Below, one piece after another: positions 52,968 through 62,252 of a stretch of DNA of 64,000 bases (position 1 is its first letter; each line of letters begins with the position of its first letter). The notes beneath the pieces were generated by a model. That model did no database searches. It was given only the letters and a program-made list of their open reading frames with translations, and was not told where the DNA came from. The position numbers were made by a program, and so were the translations under genes. Source of the stretch: Rothia nasimurium (GTDB lineage Bacteria; Actinomycetota; Actinomycetes; Actinomycetales; Micrococcaceae); the NCBI RefSeq assembly GCF_928392795.1, contig NZ_CAKMTJ010000003.1, positions 1 to 64,000 on the forward strand, written 5' to 3'.

Positions 52968-54382
52968 TGCCCAAAGAATTGGCCGTTCACACAACGGATA
53001 TCCCCGGTCTACTTGTCATTGATATTCCCCAACACGGTGATAATCGCGGCTGGTTCAAGGAAAACTGGCAGCGCGAGAAAATGGTTGCTGCGGGTCTGCC
53101 AGACTTCGGCCCTGTACAGAACAACATTTCTTTCAATGCAACCGCAGGTACGACCCGTGGCATCCACGCTGAACCCTGGGACAAGTACGTCTCGGTAGCC
53201 ACCGGACGTATCTTCGGAGCCTGGGTTGATTTGCGAGCCGGAGAGTCCTTCGGAAAGACCGTAACCGTTGAGCTCGGCCCCGACACCGCTGTTTTTGTTC
53301 CCCGTGGGGTAGGCAACTCCTTCCAGACTCTGGAAGACAACACAGCCTACACCTACCTGGTCAATGACCACTGGTCAGCGGACGCCCAGGGGGAGTACTC
53401 CTTCCTCAACCTCGCCGATGAGACCGTAGCGATTGACTGGCCGATTTCTTTGGATCAGGCAGAGCTTTCTGAGAAGGATAAGAACCACCCCCGGCTTGCT
53501 GAGGTAGAGCCCCTTGCTCCTGCCCCTTTGTTGGTGGTTGGCGCTAACGGGCAGCTGGGGCGCGAGCTGGTCAAGCAGCTTGAAGCAACCGGTACCCCCT
53601 ACATTGCTGCGACTCGTGCGGAACTTGACCTGGCGCGTCCTGATAGCTGGGCTTCCGCCTACCGCTGGCGTTCGCTGCGCGGCATTATCAATGCGGCAGC
53701 CTACACCGCGGTTGATCAGGCAGAGACTCCCGAAGGGCGCGCGGACGCCTGGGCCGCCAATGCGAGTGGCGTTGCGGCTTTGGCTAGGACTGCGGACGAA
53801 GCCGGTATTCCGCTGGTACATGTTTCTACCGATTACGTTTTTGATGGCTCCCTGCCCTTAGGCGAAGAGTACGCAGAGGACGCCCCGTTGGCACCTCTCG
53901 GTGTGTACGGCCAGTCAAAGGCTGCCGGTGAGATGGCTGTTCGCTCGGTACGCCGCCACTATATCGTGCGAACCTCTTGGGTCATGGGCGACGGTAAGAA
54001 TTTCATTGAAATTATGAAGTCGCTGGCTGAACGCGGAGTGAACCCCACCGTGGTGAACGATCAGTATGGCCGCCCTACCTTCACCGAGGACCTTGCTGGA
54101 GCAATTCTGCACCTAGTAGAGAACAACTGTGAGTTTGGTACGTACCATGTTTCGAATACAGGCGAGGCTGTGACTTGGGCTGACATAGCAAAGATTGTTT
54201 TTGAGACTACTGGGAATTCACCTGATCGAGTATCACCTGTTACTACCTCTGAATATTTTTCAAATATTGAGGTTTACGCGCCACGTCCAACCAACTCTAT
54301 GATGAATATATCTAAGATTGTTGAAACTGGGTTTACTCCTCGTGACTACAGAGATCTAATCAGTGTATTTATCAAGCCGTAG
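52967..54382 (+). CDS. rmlCD: Bifunctional dTDP-4-dehydrorhamnose 3,5-epimerase / reductase (RmlC-RmlD fusion)
   Basis: 471 residues. Residues 1-180 form the RmlC-type cupin (FNATAGTTRGIHAEPWDKYV, GVGNSFQTLEDNTAYTYLV). From about 185 comes RmlD, an NADPH-dependent SDR: VVGANGQLGREL, NAAAYTAVDQAE, STDYVFDG, and YGQSKAAGE. It carries out the last two steps of dTDP-L-rhamnose synthesis; the fusion is known in actinobacteria. The last 250 bp (from about 54130) switch to AT-rich codons, unlike the rest of the gene but like the two genes that follow, suggesting a recombined 3' end. Confidence 0.94.
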
Positions 54383-54440
54383 ATTCTATGTAGCGATATA
54401 AATATTGTTTTAAATTTTGTCTAACATGAAGGGGGAAGGA

Positions 54441-55280
54441 ATGACTAGCCCTAAGGTTTCAATTATTGTAACTGTTTATAACAGGGTAGATTTTTTGCGC
54501 GAAACAATCATTTCTGCACTGAATCAAAGTTGCAAGCCCCATGAAATTATTATTGTTAATGACGGTTCAACTGACCCAAATGTATTGGAGTCGCTAGAGG
54601 AATTCGAAAGTGATCAGTGCAAGGTTGTTAGTATAGATAATCGTGGGCCGGCTGGCGCAAGAAATTACGGGAGAACCCTTGCTACTGGAGATTATCTAAT
54701 TTTTCTAGACGATGATGATGTGATACTTGAGTCATATATATCTGATAATATAAATAATATAGTCGAGAACAACTTGGATGTTTCATATTCGAAGGCAAGC
54801 TTGTTGACTTCCGAAGGAGAACAAATTCCGTGGGACTTGCCGCCTTTTGATAAGCGCCAAATAATTCTCGATAATTGTATTTATATTTCAGCAATTATGA
54901 AATCATCATGCTTTGATGCTGTTGGTGGGTTTGATGAAAATTTTATCGAAGGACACGAAGATCATGATTTCTGGGTTCGAATGGCTTCGAGGGATTTTAA
55001 AATCGGGCGTGTTGAAAATCTAGGATTTTTATATCGTCAAACAGGACGAGGTGTGAACGGAAAATATGCAGGTAGTATCGATTCAATGGTGAATATAAAT
55101 ACTGCTATATCAAAGAATTCACCAGAAATTTATGTAGATAACATTGATGTTCTGTGGCGAGAAATTATTGAGTTAAGATTAATGGTGAGGAGATATCAAA
55201 GAATTTATGGAAAAATTGATTCCGCAAGAATTAGATGTGGTGAGCTTGTCAGGTCTATCAAGCAAAAGGTTTTAAAATAG
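54441..55280 (+). CDS. Glycosyltransferase family 2
   Basis: 279 residues from the ATG at 54441, preceded by a strong GGGGGAAGGA site. GT-A motifs: VSIIVTVYNRVDFLRETI, VNDGSTDPN, GPAGARNYGR, the metal motif LDDDDVI, and GGFDENFIEGHEDHDFWVRMA. Very AT-rich, with many AAT/ATA/TTT codons, quite unlike rmlB upstream. Recent acquisition is likely. Specificity unknown. Confidence 0.9.
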   Translation: MTSPKVSIIVTVYNRVDFLRETIISALNQSCKPHEIIIVNDGSTDPNVLESLEEFESDQCKVVSIDNRGPAGARNYGRTLATGDYLIFLDDDDVILESYISDNINNIVENNLDVSYSKASLLTSEGEQIPWDLPPFDKRQIILDNCIYISAIMKSSCFDAVGGFDENFIEGHEDHDFWVRMASRDFKIGRVENLGFLYRQTGRGVNGKYAGSIDSMVNINTAISKNSPEIYVDNIDVLWREIIELRLMVRRYQRIYGKIDSARIRCGELVRSIKQKVLK

Positions 55281-55286
55281 ATTATT

Positions 55287-56027
55287 ATGGACAGGTTTAA
55301 TTCAAAATTTTCTGTTGTCATTCCAACACTCCAGCGCTCGGATCTTTTGCCTCAGGTCGTGAATCTCTGTGATAGTCACCCACTTGTAGGTGAAGTTATC
55401 ATTATCAATAATGAGCAGAAACCTCTGGATTTTGATAGCCCAACGGTTCGTGTGGTGAATCTAGAGCAAAATATTTTTGTTAACCCTGCATGGAATATGG
55501 GTGTGTCACTTGCGCGTCATGATTTGATAGCCCTGGTCAATGATGATGTTCTTTTTCAGCCAGTTGCATTTGATGTAGCCCAAAAAGCTTTGACTAGAGG
55601 ATTCTTTGGGATTGTTGGGCCGGATCGATTGGCATTCACGGTTCCTCCTGGTTCCCCCCGCGTTAGATTGCCTAGGTTTTCCCCCACCACATATGGCTTT
55701 GGAACTTTTATGTGTATGGAAAAAGAAAATTACCATGAAATACCGAGCAACCTGAAGATTTGGGGTGGTGACGATTTATTGATTCAGTCTCAGAAAATGC
55801 CCCCTGGAGTAATCGTCGGGGTGAAATTTGAGACTGACATGGGAACGACATCGGGCTCAGCTGAATTTTCTGAAATGAAAAAAACAGAATTTGCTGAAAG
55901 AGACCGTTTGCTGAAAATTTTAGAGGGAAAACGTTGGTGGCATCGACCGCTAGATTGGTATAATAGGGTGCGCCCAATTAAGGATTGGCTTGTTCAAAAA
56001 ATTCACAAGTATGGGTTTCAAAAATAA
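55287..56027 (+). CDS. Glycosyltransferase-like protein, GT-A (GT2-type) fold
   Basis: 246 residues. Opens with FSVVIPTLQRSDLLPQVVNL and IIINNEQKP, then NPAWNMGVSLARHDLIALVNDDVLF (metal-type NDD), and GIVGPDRLAF. This is a GT-A nucleotide-sugar fold with a divergent second half lacking the usual GGFDE…ED motif, although WGGDDLLI is present. It follows the preceding gene by 6 nt and shares its strong AT bias; both end just before the rplY leader. Confidence 0.75.
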   Translation: MDRFNSKFSVVIPTLQRSDLLPQVVNLCDSHPLVGEVIIINNEQKPLDFDSPTVRVVNLEQNIFVNPAWNMGVSLARHDLIALVNDDVLFQPVAFDVAQKALTRGFFGIVGPDRLAFTVPPGSPRVRLPRFSPTTYGFGTFMCMEKENYHEIPSNLKIWGGDDLLIQSQKMPPGVIVGVKFETDMGTTSGSAEFSEMKKTEFAERDRLLKILEGKRWWHRPLDWYNRVRPIKDWLVQKIHKYGFQK

Positions 56028-56334
56028 CCATAGGGTTTATTGGATATCCGTGGGCATTATTTTCGAGAATATTTAGGTGAGATTTACTCTTTAGAGCAGG
56101 CGATGTCTGTTGTTAGGCGGGGTCAAATTAGCCGATCTCCTTGATATCCAGATGGACTTTCTGTAGCATGAGTTGGGCTGTTGTGTTAACAGCTAGAAAG
56201 CCAAGGCAGTGGAATGCCGGTGGGAAACCTCGGTAGGTCCGGAACTGACGGTGGCTGGTTAGAAAGCGATTTCTGGCGCCAGTTCACTACACCACTTGGC
56301 GCATCGACAACTAACCACAGAAAGGATGGCCCTC
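56028..56334 (+). other. 307-nt gene-free stretch: junction and long leader of rplY
   Basis: The first 100 bases are AT-rich like the preceding glycan genes and hold no reading frame I can support. From about 56180 the sequence becomes core-like. It contains several inverted repeats, including CTGTT-5nt-AACAG, the 10-bp palindrome CTGGCGCCAG (56273-56282), and GCGCCA…TGGCGC. A structured mRNA leader controlling rplY is possible, but I do not recognise a known riboswitch or ribosomal-protein leader. No clear promoter stands out. Confidence 0.4.
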
Positions 56335-56958
56335 ATGTCAGAGACCATCAAGATTTCCGCAACCGTCCGCACCGACTTCGGTAAGGGCTACGCACGCCGC
56401 ATCCGCATGGCAGGCGACATCCCCGCCGTCATCTACGGCCACGGCGAAGAGCCCAAGCACGTCGTACTGCCCGGTCACGCAACCACCCTGGCAGCCCGCG
56501 TCCCCAACGCAATCCTCGACCTCGACATCGAAGGTGACTCACACCTGGCCATGATCAAGGACATCCAGCGCCACCCCATCCGCCCCGAACTGCAGCACAT
56601 CGACCTGCTGACCGTTAAGCGTGGCGAGCGCGTTGAAATCGAGGTTCCCGTACACGTTGAAGGCGAGCCCGCTGTTGGCGCCGTTGCAAACCAGGAAGAA
56701 ACCGCTCTGCTCGTTGAAGCAGACGCCCTGAAGGCACCCGAAGCTCTCGTTGTTAACATCGAAGGCCGCGAAGCAGGTGCCCACGTTCACGCTTCCGACG
56801 TTGAACTGCCCGCTGGCGTAACCCTCGTAGCAGACGCAGAACTGCTGGTCGTCAACATCTCAGAGCCCGAGGAACTCGACGTACCCGAGACCGGTGAAGA
56901 GGGCGAAAACGCTCCCGAGGGCGCAGAAGCTGACGCTCAGGTAGACGAAGCTAAGTAA
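56335..56958 (+). CDS. rplY: 50S ribosomal protein L25/general stress protein Ctc
   Basis: 207 residues, the long (Ctc/TL5) form of L25 that binds 5S rRNA. N-terminal L25 domain: SATVRTDFGKGYARRIR, AGDIPAVIYGHGEEP, IKDIQRHPIRPELQHIDLL. The C-terminal beta domain follows (VEIEVPVHVEGEP; VHASDVELPAGVTL) with an acidic tail of about 35 residues. The ATG at 56335 has AAAGGA upstream. pth follows, as is usual in actinobacteria. Confidence 0.95.
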   Translation: MSETIKISATVRTDFGKGYARRIRMAGDIPAVIYGHGEEPKHVVLPGHATTLAARVPNAILDLDIEGDSHLAMIKDIQRHPIRPELQHIDLLTVKRGERVEIEVPVHVEGEPAVGAVANQEETALLVEADALKAPEALVVNIEGREAGAHVHASDVELPAGVTLVADAELLVVNISEPEELDVPETGEEGENAPEGAEADAQVDEAK

Positions 56959-56983
56959 GCTCTATAGCTACCTCACCCTTTAT

Positions 56984-57019
56984 AAGGCCCGTACCGTAGT
57001 CAACGACGGTGCGGGCCTT
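56984..57019 (+). terminator. Intrinsic terminator after rplY
   Basis: AAGGCCCGTACCGT pairs with ACGGTGCGGGCCTT (one T·G wobble) around an 8-nt loop, followed by CTT. It separates rplY from pth. Confidence 0.8.
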
Positions 57020-57080
57020 CTTGACTCGCTACACTTTTTGTATGCTTACCGCATTCTTGCGCCCTAGGAAAGGCGAAAAT

Positions 57081-57662
57081 ATGTCAGATGCATGGCTAAT
57101 CGTAGGTCTGGGTAACCCCGGCCCCGAGTACGCAGCAACCCGTCACAACATCGGGCAGATGGTGCTCGATGAGCTCGCGAACACTGTGGGCGGCAATTTC
57201 AAGAAGCACAGTAAGGCACGAGCCCAGGTACTTGAAGGACGCCTCGGGGTGGGGGGTGCAAAAGTTGTGCTGGCTAAGCCCCTGACCTACATGAACGTAT
57301 CGGGCGGTCCGGTATCTGCACTGGCCCAGTTCTACGGTATTGACCCTGAAAAGATCATTGTGGTGCACGATGAGCTCGACATTCCTTTTGACTCCATCAA
57401 ACTAAAAATTGGTGGGGGAGAGGGCGGCCACAACGGCCTGCGCGATATCACCAAGGCTCTGGGAACTAAGAACTACTACCGGGTTCGTACCGGCATCGGC
57501 CGCCCTCCTGGCCAGATGCAGACCGCTGATTTTGTACTGAAGCCTTTTACAACCGCGGAGAAGAAGGATCTTCCTTTCCTTATTTCTAATGCAGCTGATG
57601 CCGTAGAGATGCTGATCAAAGAAGGCATATTGGCTGCTCAACAGCGCTTTCACACATTATAA
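57081..57662 (+). CDS. pth: Peptidyl-tRNA hydrolase
   Basis: 193 residues; releases peptides from prematurely dissociated peptidyl-tRNA. Pth motifs: [19 protein letters not shown] (catalytic His), PLTYMNVSG, and [10 protein letters not shown] (catalytic Asp), then [13 protein letters not shown]. The ATG at 57081 has AGGAAAGG upstream; the frame is open from 57009 through the terminator region, which is not coding. Confidence 0.96.
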   Translation: MSDAWLIVGLGNPGPEYAATRHNIGQMVLDELANTVGGNFKKHSKARAQVLEGRLGVGGAKVVLAKPLTYMNVSGGPVSALAQFYGIDPEKIIVVHDELDIPFDSIKLKIGGGEGGHNGLRDITKALGTKNYYRVRTGIGRPPGQMQTADFVLKPFTTAEKKDLPFLISNAADAVEMLIKEGILAAQQRFHTL

Positions 57663-57740
57663 AAGGAGAAATTTCTGAGTAGTATGAACATTGGCTACTT
57701 TTCATAGATGCTATTCGGTATTGGAGACTTAATTTTATTA

Positions 57741-58907
57741 TCACCTGTAGCTATTTAGGAATAATTTTACTTGCAAGCTGCGAGGTAAACGCTCTTTCTC
57801 CCTCAGTGGCTCTAAAGTAAGGTCTTCGTCTATCGTTTTTTGTTCACCTAATGGCCCTTCAAGGCCAATAAATCTGCGGCGTGGAGCAATATTTTGTATT
57901 CCGTTCAACAGAGTCTGAGCTGAATTTATGGCTGAAAATCTACTAAGTGCTTTTTCGTAGGCAGAGGAACCCACGTTTTTGCGAATGTTCTTATTAAGAG
58001 CTCTGTCAAGATTTGTTTCCCACTGGCTATCTTCACTCACAAACCCATCAACTCCATCGGAAATTGCTGAACGGAAAGGCTCCGTTGCACTTGCAAGTGT
58101 AGGCGTACGAACGAGTGCCGCTTCAAGCCACTTGATTGCTGACTTAGTATCTGGTCCCCAGCGCTCGCCAGCGACTGGTGCGACCACTAGATCCATTTGG
58201 TTGATCCATTGGGGCAAATCATTCCAATCCATAAGAGGAACCTGGATAATTCGGTGGCGAAATTCTTCGAGATTTTCATTCCAAGGTGTTATACCATACA
58301 TAAACAGAGTGGATTTAGCGTCTGATCGAAGGTAATTTAAAACAGCTTTTTCGGCTATTGACCAGTGCTTGTTGTGGGTGCCTGAGCCAGACTGAAAAGC
58401 AATTCTTGTGCCGCCAGGAAGACGAGGTACCTTATGGGCTTTTTGGGAGGCCTTCAGGCAAGCCGGATGAATCGGGTTTGGAGTGTGAAAAGATGGCATA
58501 TTCGCAAAATGACCACCACGGGTAGCTAACTCTCTCGTGGAACCTAACATAAAGTCGCAACCGTGCATAAGGGTCTGCATGGCTTCTGTGTTCCGAAGCT
58601 CTTCCTCAGTTTGCGTGTCAAATTTCACCCAGAGTGGATCATCAACATCAAATCCAACAATCAAATCTGGATTCTTCGTCTGAGCCTCGGCAAGAGACTC
58701 GAGAAGGTTAGGTGTGGCCCAAGCTCTAAAAAGAATTACATGGCTTGCAGATAATAAATTATCAAGCAGAGTTGGGGAGTCTGGGTGAGCTAAAGACACC
58801 TCTACTCCTAAGGCTCGTAAGCCCGCGCCGAGTGCTTGAACTCGATATCGTGCTGGGGCTCCAGAGGTTTTGTGGGTAATAAAAAGAACATGTTTAACTT
58901 CTGCCAT
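57741..58907 (-). CDS. Glycosyltransferase-like protein (GT-B fold)
   Basis: 388 residues. N-terminal HVLFITHKTSGAPARYRVQALGAGL, then IVGFDVDDPLWVKF, HGCDFMLGSTREL, RIAFQSGSGTHNKHWSIAEKAV, and a donor-side region LVVAPVAGERWGPDTKSAIKWLEAAL. The S-G-T-HNKHW segment is seen in GT4-like enzymes of surface glycan loci. It is encoded opposite to pth and sufS and looks inserted between them; AT-richer than both. Substrate unknown. Confidence 0.78.
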   Translation of the reverse strand: MAEVKHVLFITHKTSGAPARYRVQALGAGLRALGVEVSLAHPDSPTLLDNLLSASHVILFRAWATPNLLESLAEAQTKNPDLIVGFDVDDPLWVKFDTQTEEELRNTEAMQTLMHGCDFMLGSTRELATRGGHFANMPSFHTPNPIHPACLKASQKAHKVPRLPGGTRIAFQSGSGTHNKHWSIAEKAVLNYLRSDAKSTLFMYGITPWNENLEEFRHRIIQVPLMDWNDLPQWINQMDLVVAPVAGERWGPDTKSAIKWLEAALVRTPTLASATEPFRSAISDGVDGFVSEDSQWETNLDRALNKNIRKNVGSSAYEKALSRFSAINSAQTLLNGIQNIAPRRRFIGLEGPLGEQKTIDEDLTLEPLREKERLPRSLQVKLFLNSYR

Positions 58908-59075
58908 GTTAAATATCGTACCTTTTCTCCAAATTTTTTGGTCAGGATGAGCATAACTATAGCCCTTGTGTTACCTTCTGACATAGCTAGCCCTAACTAC
59001 CAATTCCGCCCCACAGGGAATAGGCTAGAAAAACATGCCGTTATACCAGGCGTACCCAACGGAAAGGCAAAGACA

Positions 59076-60383
59076 GTGGCTAGCAGCTACCGCACCCCAG
59101 CCGGGGCAGAGCTCACCAACGAACTCGTCACCGAACTTCGCAAGGACTACCCCATCCTCAACCGCGAGGTCAACGGCCACCCCCTGACCTACCTCGATAC
59201 CGGTGCCACCAGCCAGAACCCCCTGCAGGTCCTCGACGCCGAACGCAACTACTACCTTGGTGCCAACTCCGCCGTCCACCGCGGTGCCCACACCCTTGCC
59301 GTTGACGCTACCGACGCCTTCGAGGACGCCCGCCGCACCGTAGCCTCCTTCGTTGGCGCCGCAGAAAACGAGCTGGTCTGGACCTCCAACGCCACCGAAG
59401 CCCTCAACCTGCTCACCTACTCCTTCGGCAATGCGTCCGCTGGAATCGGTGGGGACGCCGCCGCCCGCTTTGCGCTGGGAGAGGGCGACGAAATTGTCAC
59501 CACCGAGCAGGAACACCATGCCAACGTCATTCCCTGGCAGATTCTTGCAGCCCGCACCGGTGCCACCCTACGCTACATCCCCGTCACTGATGAGGGCCTC
59601 ATCGACTACGAAGCTGCCGAGTCCATCGTCACCGACCGCACCCGCGTCCTATCCTTTACCCATGTCTCCAACGTGGCAGGCTCTATCACCGACGTCGACT
59701 TCATGGTCTCACTCGCCAAGAAGGTCGGGGCCCTCACCGTGCTGGACGCCTGCCAGTCGGTACCCCACATGCCCGTCGACGTGAAAAAACTCGGCGTAGA
59801 CTTCGCAGCTTTCTCAGCCCACAAGATGCTCGCTCCCACCGGTATCGGAGCCCTCTATGGCCGAAACGAGCTGCTTGAAGCTATGCCCCCCTTCCTCACC
59901 GGTGGCTCCATGATCACCAAGGTCACCATGACCGAAGCCGAATGGATGCCCGCCCCCATCAAATTTGAGGCAGGAACCCAGCGCGTTTCCCAGGCCGTAG
60001 CCTGGGCTGAAGCCGTACGCTACCTCCAGCACCTGGGCATGGAGCAGGTGCATGCCTGGGAGTCCAAGCTCGGCCAGCTCCTCGCCGAAGGCGTAAGCTC
60101 AATCTCCGGCGTCCGCCTCATCGGCCCGGCAGCAGGCCAGCCCCGAGCCGGACTCACCTCGGTACACGTCGAAGGCGTGCACCCCCACGACGTCGGCCAG
60201 CTCCTCGACGAAAAAGGTATCGCCGTGCGCGTAGGCCACCACTGCGCCCAGCCCCTGCACCGGGCTCTTGGCATCACCGCCTCAACCCGCGCCAGCGCCT
60301 ACATCTACAACACCACCGACGACGTAGAACGCTTCATCGAAGAACTCGCTAAGGTGCGCCGCTACTTCGGCTACACCGACTAA
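59076..60383 (+). CDS. sufS: Cysteine desulfurase, SufS type
   Basis: 435 residues; PLP enzyme supplying sulfur for Fe-S clusters. Motifs: LDTGATSQNP, RGAHTLAVDATDAFEDAR, TSNATEALNLL, TEQEHHANVIPWQ, the PLP-lysine motif AFSAHKMLAPTGIG, and the catalytic cysteine in VRVGHHCAQPLH. The GTG at 59076 has GGAAAGG 8 nt upstream; the frame continues back to 58836 but over a divergent promoter region. A TAGGCT box at 59021 is a likely -10 element. sufU follows after 46 nt. Confidence 0.95.
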   Translation: MASSYRTPAGAELTNELVTELRKDYPILNREVNGHPLTYLDTGATSQNPLQVLDAERNYYLGANSAVHRGAHTLAVDATDAFEDARRTVASFVGAAENELVWTSNATEALNLLTYSFGNASAGIGGDAAARFALGEGDEIVTTEQEHHANVIPWQILAARTGATLRYIPVTDEGLIDYEAAESIVTDRTRVLSFTHVSNVAGSITDVDFMVSLAKKVGALTVLDACQSVPHMPVDVKKLGVDFAAFSAHKMLAPTGIGALYGRNELLEAMPPFLTGGSMITKVTMTEAEWMPAPIKFEAGTQRVSQAVAWAEAVRYLQHLGMEQVHAWESKLGQLLAEGVSSISGVRLIGPAAGQPRAGLTSVHVEGVHPHDVGQLLDEKGIAVRVGHHCAQPLHRALGITASTRASAYIYNTTDDVERFIEELAKVRRYFGYTD

Positions 60384-60429
60384 AGATAAGCGCAACTAGC
60401 CACCACACCGTGAAAGAAGGACACCGACT

Positions 60430-60885
60430 ATGAGCGGCCTTGAACAGCTCTACCAGCAAATCATTCTGGAACACTCCAAGCAGCGATCTGGCGAGGGCCT
60501 CATCGACCCCGCTGACGGAACCCGCGCCGCAACCAACCACCAGTACAACCCCACCTGCGGCGACGAAATCAACCTACGCGTCATCCTCAATGACGACGGG
60601 AACACCATCGACTCCATCTCCTGGGAAGGCGACGGCTGCTCTATCTCTATGGCAGCAGCCTCCGTACTCTCAGAAATGGCTCCCGGCATGAGCACCCAGG
60701 AATTCCAGAAGCTCGTCGACGACTTCCGCGAAATGCTCCGCTCCCGCGGCCAGGTTGAACCTGACGAAGAAGTCCTCGGCGATGCCGCCGCCTTCGCAGG
60801 CGTCTCCAAGTTCGTAGCCCGCGTGAAATGCGCCATGCTCTCCTGGGTAGCGGCCGAAGAAGCCACCAAAGAAGCAGCCGTCTAA
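60430..60885 (+). CDS. sufU: SufU zinc-dependent sulfur-transfer protein
   Basis: 151 residues. Accepts sulfur from SufS, using a zinc site whose ligands are visible: NPTCGDEI (Cys, Asp), GDGCSIS, and VKCAMLSW. The 18-20-residue insert that separates SufU from IscU is present (LVDDFREMLRSRGQVEPDEE region). Co-transcribed with sufS. No sufBCD genes are in the window. Confidence 0.95.
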   Translation: MSGLEQLYQQIILEHSKQRSGEGLIDPADGTRAATNHQYNPTCGDEINLRVILNDDGNTIDSISWEGDGCSISMAAASVLSEMAPGMSTQEFQKLVDDFREMLRSRGQVEPDEEVLGDAAAFAGVSKFVARVKCAMLSWVAAEEATKEAAV

Positions 60886-60915
60886 CCCGATATAAAATCC
60901 CAGCTCAGCGCACAG

Positions 60916-60960
60916 AACCCACCTCCAGCGTCCGCCTCACCGGGCGTAAGGGGGTGGGTT
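60916..60960 (+). terminator. Terminator after sufS-sufU
   Basis: AACCCACC pairs with GGTGGGTT across a GC-rich loop that can itself fold, followed by TCTTGTT. The rest of the 231-nt gap up to the next gene shows no further gene. Confidence 0.7.
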
Positions 60961-61116
60961 TCTTGTTACCCCAACCACCCTCTGACCTGGGCTGTCCCCC
61001 AAAGTGCCCCCGGTATCGTCCTTACCTTGCTCCCCACCTTAACGTAGGGTTAAGTGGAGAAACACACCTGTACTAGCGCGTTCGCACCGCGCCCACACGC
61101 ACACTCTGGGGGACCC

Positions 61117-61551
61117 ATGAACATTGGCTATGCCGCCGGCGCCTTCGACCTCTTTCACGTAGGCCACCTGAATATCCTGCGCCAAGCTAAGAAAAACTGC
61201 GACTACCTCATCGCCGGAGTGGTCTCTGACGAAATGTTAGAACTCACCAAGGGCCGTAAGCCCATCGTGCCCCTGGCCGAACGCATGGAAATCGTCTCCC
61301 ACATCGATTTCGTAGACGAAGTGCGTGCCGAAACCGTGGTCGACAAGCTCGAAACCTGGGAGCAGGTGCGCTTCAATACCTTCTTCAAGGGCGACGACTG
61401 GAAGGGCACCCAGCGCGGCATCGACCTGGAAAACCGCTTCGCTGAGGTCGGCGTGCAGGTAGTTTACTTCCCCTACACCGCCCATACCTCCAGTACCAAG
61501 CTGCGGGCAGCACTCGAAGCGCTTAACACCCCTGTCGCCGCTGCTGCGTAA
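61117..61551 (+). CDS. TagD-like cytidylyl/adenylyltransferase family enzyme
   Basis: 144 residues from the ATG at 61117. The nucleotidyltransferase fold shows GAFDLFHVGHLNILRQAKKNCD (HxGH), KGRKPIVPLAERMEIV, and the RYFFKG-type FNTFFKGDDWKGT with a C-terminal TSSTKLR. It is closest to glycerol-3-phosphate cytidylyltransferases (TagD), which make CDP-glycerol, but no other teichoic acid gene is adjacent and related enzymes use other phospho-sugars. Monocistronic, with terminators on both sides. Confidence 0.8.
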   Translation: MNIGYAAGAFDLFHVGHLNILRQAKKNCDYLIAGVVSDEMLELTKGRKPIVPLAERMEIVSHIDFVDEVRAETVVDKLETWEQVRFNTFFKGDDWKGTQRGIDLENRFAEVGVQVVYFPYTAHTSSTKLRAALEALNTPVAAAA

Positions 61552-61588
61552 CTGCTTCCTGCCCTAGAGCAAAGCCCAGACATAATGA

Positions 61589-61641
61589 AGGACGCCCCGC
61601 CCTCCTTCCCCTTGAAAGGGGAGTGGAGGGCGGGGCGTCCT
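61589..61641. terminator. Bidirectional terminator between the TagD-like and DUF2505 genes
   Basis: A perfect 17-bp stem, AGGACGCCCCGCCCTCC and its complement, carries an inner CCCCTT/AAGGGG hairpin. It sits between convergent genes. Confidence 0.9.
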
Positions 61642-61657
61642 CGGTATCTACGGGCTC

Positions 61658-62164
61658 TTAGTAGTTAGCCTTGATGTACTCTTCGGCGCTGGTGCCCAGG
61701 GCTGAGAAAACGCGGCCAATCTGGGGCTCAGCGGCAGCAGCGATCTTCTTACCGACCAGGGGAATGGAGCACTTGACCTCGCCGTCGACCTTAACCTCGG
61801 TGGTCTCACCGGCAGGGGTCAGGGTCTGGGTTGCGTTACCGGTAACGGGGATACCCTTGACAGTGACCTCAGAAACTACGGTGCGGGAGCCGTCCGCTGC
61901 GGGGGCTGAGACACGATCAACCTGAGAAACGGTCACACCGTTTGAAACGCCGGGGAGCTTTTTCGCCATATCGGGAATGCGGTCTGCAGGGATAGCGCGC
62001 ACGGTGGTGGCGGTGAAGGCACCGGCACGGTCACCGTCAACCGAGAAAGACTCGAATGAGATACGGACCTTTTCGCTGGCGAAGCGAGCGAAGTTCTCAT
62101 CGGCAAAGGCACGGATGACGTTGTCGATAGAAGCGTTGATAGTGGTTGAACTCTGAACAGCCAT
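61658..62164 (-). CDS. DUF2505 family protein
   Basis: 168 residues. The fold is START/SRPBCC-like, as in DUF2505: AVQSSTTINASIDNVIRAFADENF, GVTVSQVDRV, and ending VFSALGTSAEEYI. The family occurs across actinobacteria without a defined function; a lipid- or cofactor-binding cavity is inferred from the fold. Start ATG at 62164 with GAAAGAGAG upstream. Confidence 0.85.
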   Translation of the reverse strand: MAVQSSTTINASIDNVIRAFADENFARFASEKVRISFESFSVDGDRAGAFTATTVRAIPADRIPDMAKKLPGVSNGVTVSQVDRVSAPAADGSRTVVSEVTVKGIPVTGNATQTLTPAGETTEVKVDGEVKCSIPLVGKKIAAAAEPQIGRVFSALGTSAEEYIKANY

Positions 62165-62252
62165 GGGCTCTCTCTTTCAGGGCGGTGATAAAGCGGTCGA
62201 GCCCTATTCTACGGGGTTAGCTTCAGGGCATGGAAGCTAGGGGCAGCTTTGC

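Noticed and set aside
59034-59075. ATG at 59034 as an alternative start downstream of the TAGGCT box
   Set aside because: It is in a different frame from sufS and leads only to a short unlike-protein reading; sufS has its own GTG with a ribosome site.
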